The notes beneath the pieces were generated by a model. That model was not told where the DNA came from, did no database searches, and saw only the letters and a list, made by a program, of their open reading frames with translations. A stretch of DNA of 64,000 bases from a virus, in the IMG/VR virus record IMGVR_UViG_3300030110_004304, positions 1 to 64,000 of that record, one strand, 5' to 3'. The translations under genes and the position numbers were made by a program. Below are positions 45,301 to 57,600 of the stretch, piece by piece. How positions within the stretch are numbered: position 1 is the first letter of the stretch; every line of letters starts with the position of its first letter.

Positions 45301-45651
45301 CTTGCTTTAGACTATATAGATTTATTTCAAGGAACAACAAACGAAATAAGAAATCAAGGTACTCCTTTTGCATTCCCAGACGGTTCTTTAGGAAGATATG
45401 ATATTATTTATAGAAGCACAGGGGGAGGAGGAGTTACTCAAGAAATTACTTTAGTAGATGCTAAAAAATATCCTAATGAAACCGTAGGAAAAGAAATACT
45501 TACACAGAGTCTAAGTAACGTAATGAACTCTGATGTTCCTGCCTTTATGAGATCTTATGAATTACTGTATGGAATCAACACTAATCAAGCGTATATGAAT
45601 AATATACTAAATAGAGGACAGAATATTGATGTAGCTAGCGTAGGAAGATAG
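42391..45651 (+). CDS. Coiled-coil cargo protein, 1086 aa
   Basis: The N-terminus (PLDVSVLAQPLAQQQQQYDL, TEQAVDAAQFELAGLSPDSE) is typical of the helical cargo proteins in crAss-like virions. Residues about 1-520 are mostly alpha-helical with long Lys/Glu/Gln-rich coiled coils. The second half mixes beta stretches and helices, with no motif I recognise. It ends in TAG. The next gene is in the same frame, but a TAA nine codons later argues against read-through fusion. Role inferred: internal head protein released with the genome, perhaps packing the polymerase. Confidence 0.55.
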   Translation: MANPYSTPLTARYKYKPLDVSVLAQPLAQQQQQYDLTEQAVDAAQFELAGLSPDSERAKEIKAVLGEQVGDISEGLLSKRDYRTAAKNLNKLNKFYNSNEEIKAIKGNYNAWQDAIKEQKKRLVGKNADLSQKQYEEWYQKSMIEFRDKGGTDFRDGDYNTINTMGRMSDMDKEIQDYAYKLANARPDEKRTILGKIQDVAGHRFKDQVIDTIITYQNKDDITAELYNQLSSSDRFKSWLDEKAEYNHFFQSYGNPEYAADMYGKYHAHLDEQEENIIKSKAKKKQKEAALANVEEQRRSLTEGYAKSKGDYIKGLVKKAHTQDYLMGVSSSMADVFNFQDIEYDRTFVDDFEAKENYKRAMKAADDAQNMFFSVSPDTHVAPLGPNGEVLTGKEDPGELIQNLIGTSSTTGMNWTPGTGTGFKGLETNISGTQVALNNLQLKINPLKRQAKRDLQAAKTEEERQTIINNYNRDNADLFDKQKRLQKALSEQKAVYTRETDRVKINIKNNLNRLIAEGRKKGQDVSWYTEQLNLIENNISDPWNLSISQNKGKVSISGYLKGMQVDSKSKYDNSPLLGDLSFAQPGVPGYDVIRLDGITSASQGTNLSGVLSPGTVDAGVAAGALLLDYATSDSGGDIIPVQRMAGEDDRKQIQNIKNNNKEAILEFDVSSSDFDHDFAVLPYSQSGFVQQAHDRKNSWIKMLEEEGYTIVQGPRSNSDKHAYLDDIVVHHLRAVPNSLIKKQKEYVSNPNKNQMAILQKGVSEELYNQQMSRSTQDQGIILNDASNSVSGGVFNQLVDYQQQDTNNANTHRFYMNENGSYRMASDGMNNEEPNLNLYEAREVVGTSTVDGKQIPLIRYALKQDLTEGQIINEISRSGNVKAQTGGMSADEKRVWSATKMGLLTDDWRNVFSTDVVVGTLGTSFALGEAVKNTRKTFENIAEYGDGAQTANALTQLAQTEISLDGKMQDRLALDYIDLFQGTTNEIRNQGTPFAFPDGSLGRYDIIYRSTGGGGVTQEITLVDAKKYPNETVGKEILTQSLSNVMNSDVPAFMRSYELLYGINTNQAYMNNILNRGQNIDVASVGR

Positions 45652-45665
45652 TCAATAAATTTAAG

Positions 45666-45673
45666 TAAATTTG
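45666..45673 (+). promoter_or_regulatory. TAAATTTG box before the giant polymerase gene
   Basis: A TAnnTTTG match 14 nt upstream of the ATG at 45688, within one of the few gaps longer than 20 bases in the cargo block. No clear -33 box. It could provide separate expression of the polymerase. Confidence 0.3.
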
Positions 45674-45687
45674 GATAAACAATAAAT

Positions 45688-48600
45688 ATGTCGGAAGAAT
45701 TAGAAAATGAAATACCAGAAAACGACTTAGATGCAGTAAGTGGTTTACCAAAAGATTTTGTAGAGAGAAGCGTTATAGGAGGAAAAATGTCTCAGTATCT
45801 TACTCAAAGCGAGGCAGCTATGTCTGGACATATTCAAGGTAAACAAGGAGCTTCAGGATTTAAGGGAAATATGGGACCATTTGTAAATCAAGATTATGAT
45901 TTAAATGAGATGGTAGAAGGGGGAGAATATGAAGATGAAAAACGTTTTGATCCTTTAGGACATCTTGAAACTAAAAATAATCCATATGGTCTAGATGCTA
46001 ATATTCCGAACGGTGTAGACTTTTATGCAAAATTATCAGAGTTAAACCTAAAACAAGGAACCCTGGACTACGAAGATGAGTTAGAAGAAAATCAAGGATT
46101 CTTTGAGGAACTGACTAATACGGGAATAAAGTTTTGGGGTAAAGTCGCTAACTATACTGCATTAGGTATAGCAGGTTTTGTTTGGGGAGCAGGAAAAGCT
46201 ATCGTTAATTGGGATATCGATTCTCTTATGGACAACGAAGTTTTTAGAGGAATGGACGAAGTTGATGAATGGCTTAATAAAAGATTTGTCGTACATGGAG
46301 GAGCAGACTATAGATTAGCCCAGGAAAGAGGTGCGGGTATTGGAGAAAGGTTTTTATTAGATCCTACAAAAGTACTGGCAGATGATATATCAAACGCAGG
46401 ATCTTTCGTAGCGAGTGCTATCGTAACTGAAGTATTATTAGGAGCAGCTACTGTAGCTACTGTTGGTGGAGCTGGACCAGCTTTAGCTGCCAACACTGCT
46501 AGACTAGGAGTACAAGGAGCTAGACTATTTAGTACAGGTGTTAGAGTATTAAGAGGTATAGATAAAATGGCTGACATGGGGGCTGCTTTAAGAAACGCTA
46601 CACGGTTTAAAAATATGGCTGGTACTGGAAGAGCTATATTAACTGGAGCCGGTTTTGAGTCAGCTATGATAGGTAGAGAGACTAAAGATAGAGTTATAGA
46701 AAACCTAGCAGCTGATTATGAAGAATACTATGGAAGACCGCCTTCAGAAGCTACATTAGCAGAATATGAAGAACTTGGTAACAGTGCAATGCGTCAGGCT
46801 TATGCATTGAACCTACCACTAGTAGCAGGTAGTAATATGTTACAGTTCCCTAGACTATTTTTAAAAGGATATAGTGGAGGAAGAAAATTAGTAAACGGAC
46901 TTAGATTTAAAGGAGGAAAGTGGGCTGCTAAATATGATGAATTTAGTAAAATAAGAAAAGCAGGACTTTGGACAAGAAAAAGTTTAGGAAGAGGTGTTAC
47001 TGAAGCCTGGGAAGAATATGCTCAAGGAGCTATGGAAGAAGGACTAGTAGATTACTTTAGTGCTAACTATTCTGCAGACGCCGCAAAAAATGGTGTAGGT
47101 TGGTTAGATGCAATGTCTACAGCTGGTTCAAAATATTTAGGAACTACAGAAGGACAAGATAGTGCTACTATTGGATTTTTAATGGGTATGGTAGGAATGC
47201 CAATGCCTTTTAAAATGAATCAAAAAACAGGAAAAATAGAAAAAGGTTTTGGCTGGTTCGGGGGAGTTGCTGAAGAATTAAGTAATCAAAAGCGTAGAAT
47301 TAAATCTTTAAGAAATGCTGCAGACATGCTAAATCAAACAGATGCAGGACAAGCACTAGCAGCTAACTATCAGAACTTTATAAGAAACATGGCCATAGAG
47401 CAAGATAAAGATAATGCTCTAATGAATGAGGACCCTTTTAGTTTTAAAAACAGTGAGCACGATCAGCTTCATAGTTATGCTATGACTAGACATAACATGG
47501 GACTTTCTGATACTATGTGGCAAGAACTTGATGGATTAGAAAAAATGTCCACAGAAGATTTTAATAAGGCTTATCAATTAAAAGGAGTTGATGAGTGGAC
47601 CGATGCTACTAAAAAAGAAGTTCTAGATAAAACTAGAGCTAAACTAAAAAGAGTGGTAAAAGTAGCAGAAGATGTTGATACTCACTTTAATAACAAAGTA
47701 ATAAGCAATGTTCCTGTTGGTGAAGAGGCAAGTTATGCTGCAGTAAAAGAACAGCTAACATATTTAGCATCTACTATTGACAACGTTGATGCTAGAGAAA
47801 AAGAATTAGAGGATAAGATAAGCAACCTCACAGGGGGCAATGTAAACTCTAATAGCATAAAAGCAAGTAAAACAGTATCTGGAATAAATGAGAAAACAGG
47901 TCAAGCAGAGTTTGGAACATTAAGAGATCCTAAAGGTAGGTTTAAAAGCCAAGACGCCGCTTTCAAGAATCAGATGGAAGAATGGAAAGAAAATGATCCA
48001 GGAGGCTATGCTTTAAACAAAGACGAAGTAACGGATTTATATAACGACACTAAGAAACTAAGCAACAGAAGAAGAGAAGCTGGGGGGCTTTATGAGTTTC
48101 TATTTACTAAAGAAGGAAGTGAATCATTTAAAAAAGTACACGAAAAACTTCAAAAAGATTTTGCTAAAAAAGTAGCAGATGCTGTAAAAGAAAAAGTTAG
48201 AAATAAGGCCAAAGGAACAAAAAACCAAACGCAATCTAATAGAAATAAAAGAGACGCCGAGTCTACTAATACAGATGATATCTGGGGAGAAGAAGCAGAT
48301 CAGCAAGCAGCGGCGGCTAATGATAATGTAATTAGTAAGAAAAAAGGACCTTTAGCAGACTTAGCTAGTGACGAAGAAATGGAACCTGGTATTCCTCAAG
48401 AAGTAAAAGGAATTGATATATTAGAAGATATAGCAGAAAATAGATCTAATACATTCTTAAATAAAATACTAGATGAAGCAGAAAAACGAGGGTACAATAC
48501 ATCCGGTATAAACTCAATACAAGATATTCTGAACATAACAGCTTTCCAAGATCCTGAACTATTTGCTGAGCTACAAAGAATAGCTTTAGAAATGGCCCAA

Positions 48601-51600
48601 ACAGCTAGTAAGAATAGAACAAGCGAACGTGAGCAAGCTTCAAAAGCAGAGGCTAATAATATAATAGGTAAGGACCCAGAAGAAAACACAACAGTCCCTC
48701 CAGGTGATATTATAAAAGAACAAGAAGATGCTTCAACTGAAGATGAGTTTATACTAATGCTAGACCAAACAGGAGACATTTATACTAAAGGAGAAAATGT
48801 TACAGAAGAAAGTATTATTCTAATAACTCATGATAAATCTTTTGATGATGATGGAAATGTTATAACATACAAAGGAAGACCTCTCGAAAGCCGTAAGAAA
48901 GGCGATCAGCCTGAGTTACTTAATTCTCAATTAAATAATCCTAATTTCTTATCAGATTCTCAAATAGAAAAAGAAGGAGGATCTGTTGAGGTTACTATAG
49001 TATTATTAAATAACAATCATAATTCAAAACCAGGTAATCAAAATGGAGAAGGAGCTGCTTTCGGAATTTATTACGATGGTATATATTTAGGAATGTTACC
49101 GGAGTATCAAAAAGGAATGCCAGGACAGTTTTTAGAATTAAGGAAAAAGGCGTTTGAAGCAGGAGCAAACGGTAATACTATTACTCATTCTCTTATACAA
49201 AAAATAAACACTCGAGTTAATACTCAAAGAAACAATACTGGAAAGCCTGTTCGTAATAATCCTCTTAGTATTATAAAACAAGCAATAGCAGAAGGAGCTA
49301 GTTTTATAACTAAAAAAGGAGGAAAGATTCCTTTAAAGTTATGGTTAGTATCTAGTGTAAGAGATAAGCACGGTACTCCTGTATTAAAAACTAACGGTCT
49401 TAGTAAAACAGTAGTAGACAATATAGCAGGAGATGGAACCAAACTACAGGAAGGACATATTTATATGCTAGTACCTCATCCTAAAGGACTGTTTCCTGTA
49501 AGATTATTTTCTCAACCTTTTAGCAATGTTTCTGACAAAGCTAAATCAGATGTAAAAAATTTATTAGATACTTTACAAGAGCAATCTGGTAAAGATGAGG
49601 ATAAATATAAAGAAGCTAAGGAAAGGTTAGCAAACGTATTCCACAATGTAAACTTTGATTTTTACGATGGTAGGTATATAATAACTAGTGAAAATCCAGC
49701 TATAGTAGAAATGTGGGGAGGAAAGGTTTTACCACAGTCTGAAACATCTAACTCTGAATATATTGTAATGGCTATGGGGAACTTAGTTCCTAAAGTTGCT
49801 TTTAATAATATGAATAATAAGGGCACACAAGGTTATTATGTTAATAATGGGTTTATAACAACTGATGTATTTAGTGAGGATGGAAACTTCTTCCACTCTT
49901 CTGGATTTACATTAGATAGTTACTCGAGTCCTGAAAGTAAAACCGCTGCTAATAATATAAACGAACAAGAAGATACTAGTAAAGCAGATAGTCTTGAGAA
50001 TCAAACTACAAAAAATAAAGCAGTAAATGATTCTCCTGCTCCACTTACTACTGTTTTATCAGAGTTGCAAGTAGCTAGATGGGAAGCAGAGGGTGAGATA
50101 GGACCTAACACTTTACAAAAAGTTATTGATAAGTTTAATAATCAAGAAGAAGAATTAACTACTACTGAACAAGAAATAATAGATCAACATTATTCTAACA
50201 TAGCAAAAGAAGTAGCAGATGCTGCCGTAGAAGATGCAGCTCCTGAAGGTTGGAGATTGGTAGTTCCTGGAGAAGTCCTCCCTATGGGTAGTGAAGTTAG
50301 AATGGATGTAACAACTGGGCAACAGTTAGTTAAAATAGAAACTCCCTCACCAGAAAAGCCAATAGATACTGATGGAATAAGTGGTATACTACCAGGTTTA
50401 GATCCTGAAAACTCAGATGATAGTGACTTAAGAACTAGAATGACTGACAAGACAGATGGTACAACATTTAGTGAGTCAGAAGAAGTTCAATGGTTAGAAG
50501 ACAAATTAGGAAAAGAAGTAGTAGGTAAAACAAAGATGTTTAATTCTCTAGAAGATTTAAAAAGCTATTTACCTAAGCAAGTTTATCAGATGCTTCTTAA
50601 TGCTAGAAAAAACGGCAAGAATCTACACGGACTTTTCTCTAATGCTGCTTTATACCTAAACTCAAATGCTTTTGAAGGGACCGCATATCACGAAGCTTTC
50701 CATATAGTATTTCACCTAACTCTTTCTCCTAAGCAAAGAGCAGCTATCTTAAAAGAAGCTCGTACAAAATATAAATCAGAGCTAGCAGAGAATGCTTCCG
50801 AAATAGAAGTAGAAGAGTTACTGGCTGATAAATTTATGGAGTATGTTCAATCAGAAGAAGGTACTAGAAAAACATTATCAGGAAAGATAAAGAACTGGTT
50901 TAGAAGTACTTACAGAATGATTAAGACTTTCTTCAATGGTAATAATAACATATCTATAGATGAGGTTTTTGAAAATATTCAATTAGGAGTTTATAAAAAC
51001 AAGCCTAAGTTCCAAAGCACAAACTTAACAGAATTAACCAATCCTGTATTCCGTACCGCACTGCGAGAAGAGTCATACGAGAATGTTGCTGAAGAATCTC
51101 AAGCCCTAGAATATTTAAGAAGCAGATATTTTGGAATACTAGATGTACTTAGAAAACAAGATGCATTAAAAGATTTTAAAGATGCTACTGACTCTGAGTT
51201 AATTAATAAAGTAGGAGTTCAGTATATGGATGACCTAGTACTCACTCAGTTATTAGGAGACATTAACAACCTCAATGCTGCTTTAAATAAAAATCTTACT
51301 GAAAATAGAAGAATAAAAACTGAGAAAGTATTATCATTACTAAACAACTTAAAAAGAATTGTAACTAATAACAATGTTGGAATTAGTGCTGCGGAAGATG
51401 GGGGCATGTTTAAGCTTAAAATAGGATTCAACGAGAAGAAGCCTGATTTTATGAATAAGTTCCACAGGTTATTAAAAGGAGATGGATTAAATATTAAGAC
51501 CAAAAAAGCTACCGGTACTATAGAGACTTATGATACTGATCAGTTAACAAACGAAGCAGAAGAAAGCACTCAAGAAGAAAACTGGCAAAGAAGTAATATA

Positions 51601-54600
51601 GAGATTAATCCTAAAGATACTTTAAGTGATCAACTTAAAAGATTCTTTAATTCTGTTCCTAAATATACTAGAACTAAACAAGGATATGTTCCTGCCACAA
51701 ATGCTTTTGGAGTTCCATTAAGAGAAAGCTCTGCTAGAATCTTTTCTTATTTGGGAGAAAAAATAACTAACTCTACAGAAGGAGTAGACCAAATGATGGA
51801 GAAATTAAATTCTCTAAAAAATGATAAGCCTTTTGTAAAGCATATTATAGAAAAACTTTCAGACCCTGCAAATGAGTCTGTAAAATCTGATTTGTATGTT
51901 AACCTAGCATCAAAACAATTTATAAAGTTCTTATCAGTATTAGAATCTAATGATGAATATAGAGTATTCTTCTCTAATAGAAAGAGTGCTGAGAATCTGA
52001 TAACAGAAGAATTAGTTGCTAACTTCTTAAATGAGAGAAATAAATTATTTACAAAACAACCAGGAGGAGGTAGAAACTTTGAGAATATTGATATAGCAGA
52101 AGCTAGAAAATTTAAAGAATTAATTGGAAAGACTATAAAGTATTTACAAAGCGTTAAGCCTAGTAATGAGTCAGAAAAGTTAAACGACAAATTTTTTAAT
52201 GGATTCGCTAAAGCATTATCGGGAACAGGTGCTCAAAATAATTTAGGATTTAGTTTAACAGCAGATCAGATAAAGGATAATCTTTATAAAGAAATAGACG
52301 GAGCAAGTGCAGTAGGTGTATTAAGAAGTTTTGTTAATACTCTTGATAAATTAGCTACACAGTTAGAACAAGGTAAAAATCCTTTCTTATTTCTCAAAGC
52401 TACTGACCAAGTTGATAAGTCTAAAGTAGGTAGTAGAAATATTGTAGAAGAATTAGCTAAACACTACTCTAAAATATTCCAAGGAGAAGTACAGTCTGCT
52501 TTCAGAAATGTAGAAAATAAAACTGTTTATAATATTCAACTAGCTAACTTTTTAAGTCAGGCCATAAGTAAGTTTAAAAACAAAAAACAAAGACAAGACT
52601 TTTTAAGACTTATTGCTAACGATCCTTTATTAAGTAACTCTCCTTTCTTAAATGATTTAGCTCAAAATGAAAAACTACAAGAAGAGCTGGATGTTGTTTT
52701 ATTAGATGGTTTTAAAAGACAAGGTAAAAGCAGAGGAGTAAAGTATACAAAGCTTTCTAACTTAGAATTAGAAGCAACCTCAATGGGAGCATTCTTAAAC
52801 CAAAGTAAAAATTCTTCTTATGGTTACTATAGATTACCTATACCAGCAGATTCTCCTACTATACCATTTATAAAAATGGGAAAATATACTAACGAAGAGA
52901 TATTAGATAAACTAGTAGAAGTTGCAAGAGGAGAGTTTAATAGAACTAAGAGAGTAATGAATTTGCCTGAAAATGCAGAAATAAAAAAGATTAAAAATTT
53001 CTCTAAAAACTTTGGTAAGTTTAATCTTCTTCCTTTTTTAAATGGAAAAGTAAATTACTCAGAAAAATTTAATGAGAAGCAAGTAAGAAGCACTTTAGAA
53101 AAATGGTTAAATGATGAAACCTCCAAAGGATTTTTTGGTTCTCAGCTAGAGGCTTATACAGAAAAAGGTATTATCAAAAACATAGAAGGAAATAAAATAA
53201 CATTTGCAGAAAAAGTATTAGATAAAAGAATTAGGCAAGAAGGTAAAGGATTCTTTAAGAACTATTTATTTAATTCTTTATATGCTAATACTCAACTAAC
53301 TACTTTATTCTCAGGAGATCCTGCTTTTTATAGTGGTACCGTAGATTATCAGAAAAGAAATAAACAAATTCTAAGTCCTAAACTTTATTTAGATACTAGT
53401 AAAACAAGGCCTAATTATTATTTGTCAGTAATAGCTGATAATGAAAGACCTTCTGAACAAGAACTAGTAGATACTTTAACAGAATTGATAGAAAGTTCTG
53501 ATCTTCCAGCAGACAAACAAACAGAGTTAATTGCTACGTGGACTTCTGCTGAACACAACGAAACAGATGCTCAAACATATATCCATCCTAGAAGATATAA
53601 AGAAATCATGGAAGGATTAAATAGATGGAGTGATAAGCTCGAAGCAAGTTATCAAAGAGTGCTTCAAGGTAAAGAAACAATAGAAGATATTGCGGTTTTC
53701 CCTCCTATAAAACCATTCATGTATACACAAAACAGAATAAACGGTTTTGTAGTACCAGTACAAATAAAGAACTCAGAAATAATGTTAACTCCTTCTATGG
53801 CGTTAGCTAAAGAGGGTAAAGAATTAAAGTATCCTAAACTTGCTGAGGTTTATCAAGCAATGGAAAAAGAAAGAACTATGGAAGACGGTACCGTTTACCA
53901 AATAGATTCTATTGCATTTGAGTCCGCTGTTAAGGTAGGTGGGGATGCCATAGCCCCTACTATGGAAGATATAGATGGAGCTAGAGTACTTACTTTAAAG
54001 AACTCTGATTTTGGACTACAACAAGAAACGCCTCCTCACTATCTAGATGACGTTACTAACTACGGTACTCAATTGAGGAACTTAATTTTAGCAGATATTA
54101 ATCTTGAAGGAGATTATGTTTTAGATGGTCAGAAATTAAAAGGAAAAGATATAGCTAGACTGTATCAAGAAACTATTGCAGAAGATCTAAAGGCATCCTT
54201 CGATAAGTACAAAAAACTATTTGAAACAAAAGATGGTAAAGTAAATTACGAAGCATTAATCGATACTCTTCAAAATGAGGTAGATAGGAGAGACTTAGGA
54301 GATAACGCAAGAGCAGCTATAGCAGCTATTAAAGTTAACCAAGGTATTAATAAAGGTGAAGTAAGACCTGCTCTCCCTTTCTATCATCCTGCCCATTCTA
54401 TAATGATACAGAATATCTTAAACGGCCTGTTTAAGAAAAATGTAACGAGACAAAAGGTAGAAGGGGGAGCACTTATTAACACCTCTTCTTACGGTGTTTC
54501 TGATACTTTAAAATGGCATAAGAATAAAAAAGGTGAGTTAGAGTTTCAAGTACTATTACCGTGGTGGTCTAAGAAATATTTCCCTAAAAATGAAAAAGGA

Positions 54601-57600
54601 GAAGTAGACATTACTAAGCTTCCAGACGAGCTTAAAGAATTAGTAGGATATCGTATTCCTACTGAGGATAAGTATTCTATGTTCAAAATGAAAGTAGTTG
54701 GATTCACTCCTGCTACTATGGGAGGTACTCTAATAATGCCAAGAGAGGTAACTACTATTGCAGGTCTGGATTTTGATATTGATAAAATTTATGTAATGAC
54801 TCCGGCTTTTAATGTAAGTAAAGACGGTAAGCTAAGTAAAGTAAAACCTTTAACTAATAATACTAGCCCGGAAGTAGCAGCTAGCAAAATCTTTAATGAT
54901 ATAGATACTCTAGAAAAATTTGTTAATGAGAACATAGATAAAGAATACGCTGATAACATAATGAATTTTAGAAGAGAGGCTAATGAAGCTGTTGTAGAAA
55001 ATAAGGAGCTAAAAAAAGAATTATTTGAAAGTGAAGAGCACAAAAACATTTATAATGAAATACAACTTATTAAGTTACAGATAAAAAATGCAAAAACTGA
55101 TGAAGAGACTAATGAAGAGATACCGTTTTTAGTTAGTAAAAAAGATAGTTTATATGAACAATTAAAAGACTCTTTTGCTCCTTATAATGCAGCAATAGAA
55201 GAAATTTATAACAATAAAACTACAATAAAAGATTATTTAGAAAAAGTAATAAGAGATGGAGATATTGATCTTACAAAATATAATGGTAAGAGAGAAAGAG
55301 ATAATCTTAAACTAGATATAGTAAGCAGTATCTTAGGGAATAAGCACACTGCGAAGAGTTTAGTTTCTCCAGGTAACTTTCAAAACTTATTAGATTTAGC
55401 AAATAAAATAAGATTATTACAAGCTGGTAAAGAAAAAGAAGCATTAAGTTTAAAAGGTAAAAAGCTAAAAGAAGCTGCTGATGCTTTAGACGATATTAAT
55501 ATGTTTAACATAGTATATCCTTCTACTCAACTAGAATTGTTTGAAAGAAATATGGCAGGTAAAGAATTAACAGGAATCTTTGCTAATCAAAATACTCACG
55601 CTGCTAAAGCTCAGTATACACAAATGGAATTGAAACTTCCTATACTAGTTGATGGACAAGAGTATATGTATTTAAATAAATCTATAATAGGAGATACTAG
55701 GATTTCTGAAAAACTAGCATCTTACTTAGCAGCTGTTGTGGATAATACAAAAGAACCGATGTCTGCTTTTATAAACTTAAATACTTTCACTGCAGATACT
55801 GTAGCATTATTAACAAGATTAGGTGTAGAAGAAGATACTGTGGCTTATTTAATGAATCAGCCAGTAATAAAAGAGCTCACTAAATTATGGTTCCAAGAAA
55901 AGGGGAATTTATCTGAAGAAAATGTATTTGGAGAAATCTTAGAATTATGGAAGGATAAAATGCTTAGTAAATCAGGAGCACTATCTTTAGAAGAAATAGA
56001 TAATCTATTTGAATCAGGAGGAGTGGAACTTAATAAAAATAAACTAAGAGATAACTTACTTCCTGGAAATCAAGGAACTGCCGAATTTTATAAACAACAG
56101 TATATAGCTTTATTAAGTTTTGAAAGCTTAAGTAAAACAGCTAAAGAACTTTCTGAGTCTATACAAGCTTCCAGAGTAGATACTAAAGGATTAGGAGCAA
56201 CAATGGCTGAAGGCTATGTGTTCTTAGATCAACAAAGAAGATTAATACAAAAAGAGGAGAACAACGAAAACTTAATTTTTGGTATAACAGAAACATTCAC
56301 TGGCTCCGAAGATCAAATTATGATGCCTGCTTTTAACGAAAACGGTATTATAAAACCATTATCTTTAATGGATACTTTATTTCCATACAACGGTAAACAA
56401 GGTACAGAAGGAGAGTTTCTTTATAATCTTTTAGGCTCAGTAAAAAATTGGTTTTCTAATCAAAAAGGAAAAACTTTAGGATTAACAGAAAGAGAAGTTA
56501 GGCTTATAGAGGCCCAATACATGGGATACATTTCTTCTAATTTTCCATTCTTTAGTCATACTGAGAATGAGCAAATAATAAAAGAAACTCCTAGAAAACT
56601 GATAGACTTTAAGCATAAAAATCCTAATTCTCAATTTGCTCCTTTATTAGATTCATTATATGTAAAAGCTCCTGATAAGCAATTTCCTTTAGAAAGAATA
56701 GAATATTATAAGTCAGGAAAAACTCCTATCCAATCAGAACAGATGATTAAGAGTTGGGAGATAATGATGACTCGAGGAACTAAAGAAGAACAGGACCTAG
56801 CTTTTGACTTAGTAAAATATGCATACCATTCTACCGGTTTCGAGTATACTCCTTATAGTTTTGTACAACAAATTCCAACTGCTTTCTGGACAGATGACTT
56901 TGGAAGAGATAGAGCAGACAGAGGATTAGTTGATGCAAAAGGTAGAACATATAATGAGTTTTTATCAGTAGCTGATGACTATATAAGAAACACTCCACTA
57001 TATATAAATCCACAAAGTATAACTGAAAAGTTTTCTGAAAAAGGAGGAGGACAAGTTGCTAATAACTTTATCCACCAATTTTTAAGAAACAACTTTGATA
57101 GGGATGGTTTTGTAAAAAGTGTTACAGCTAGATCTAGAGGTGCTGCATATATTAAAGGAAAAGGTAATAAGCCTGGATTTATTTCAATTACAGCAAGTAG
57201 ATTTAGTCCTTTTGCATCTTTTGGAGACGGTATGGTTACTTATGTAAAAAGATACAATAAGAATTTAAAGAAGAATGAGTTATTTAGATTCAGTCAAGTT
57301 ATAGAAGGAACTGCTATATATAATAAAGTAGAGCCTTTAGGAACTACCAATTTCTTAAAAGTATTTAATGCTAATGGAGCTATAGAGGGAGATTGGTTAG
57401 AAAGAACTAAGAAACCAAAAACAGGGAAAGTATTATATCCTGGCTTCGCTAGAGAAAAAGCTAGTTTTAAAGCTAACATAGGAACATTACAAGACCAGGT
57501 AGACAATACTACAACTGTTAAACCTTTAGTTAATCAACAGAATAAAGAAGACGTAAGTGGAGGAGCTCTACAGAAACTATCAGATAGAAATGATTTAAAT

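Noticed and set aside
45649-45690. Possible TAG read-through fusing the 1086- and 4210-residue proteins, or TAG recoding to Gln as in some crAss-like phages
   Set aside because: An in-frame TAA follows nine codons after the TAG. TAG also ends the genes at 339 and 1483, and no long late frame is broken by TAG, so the standard code fits.
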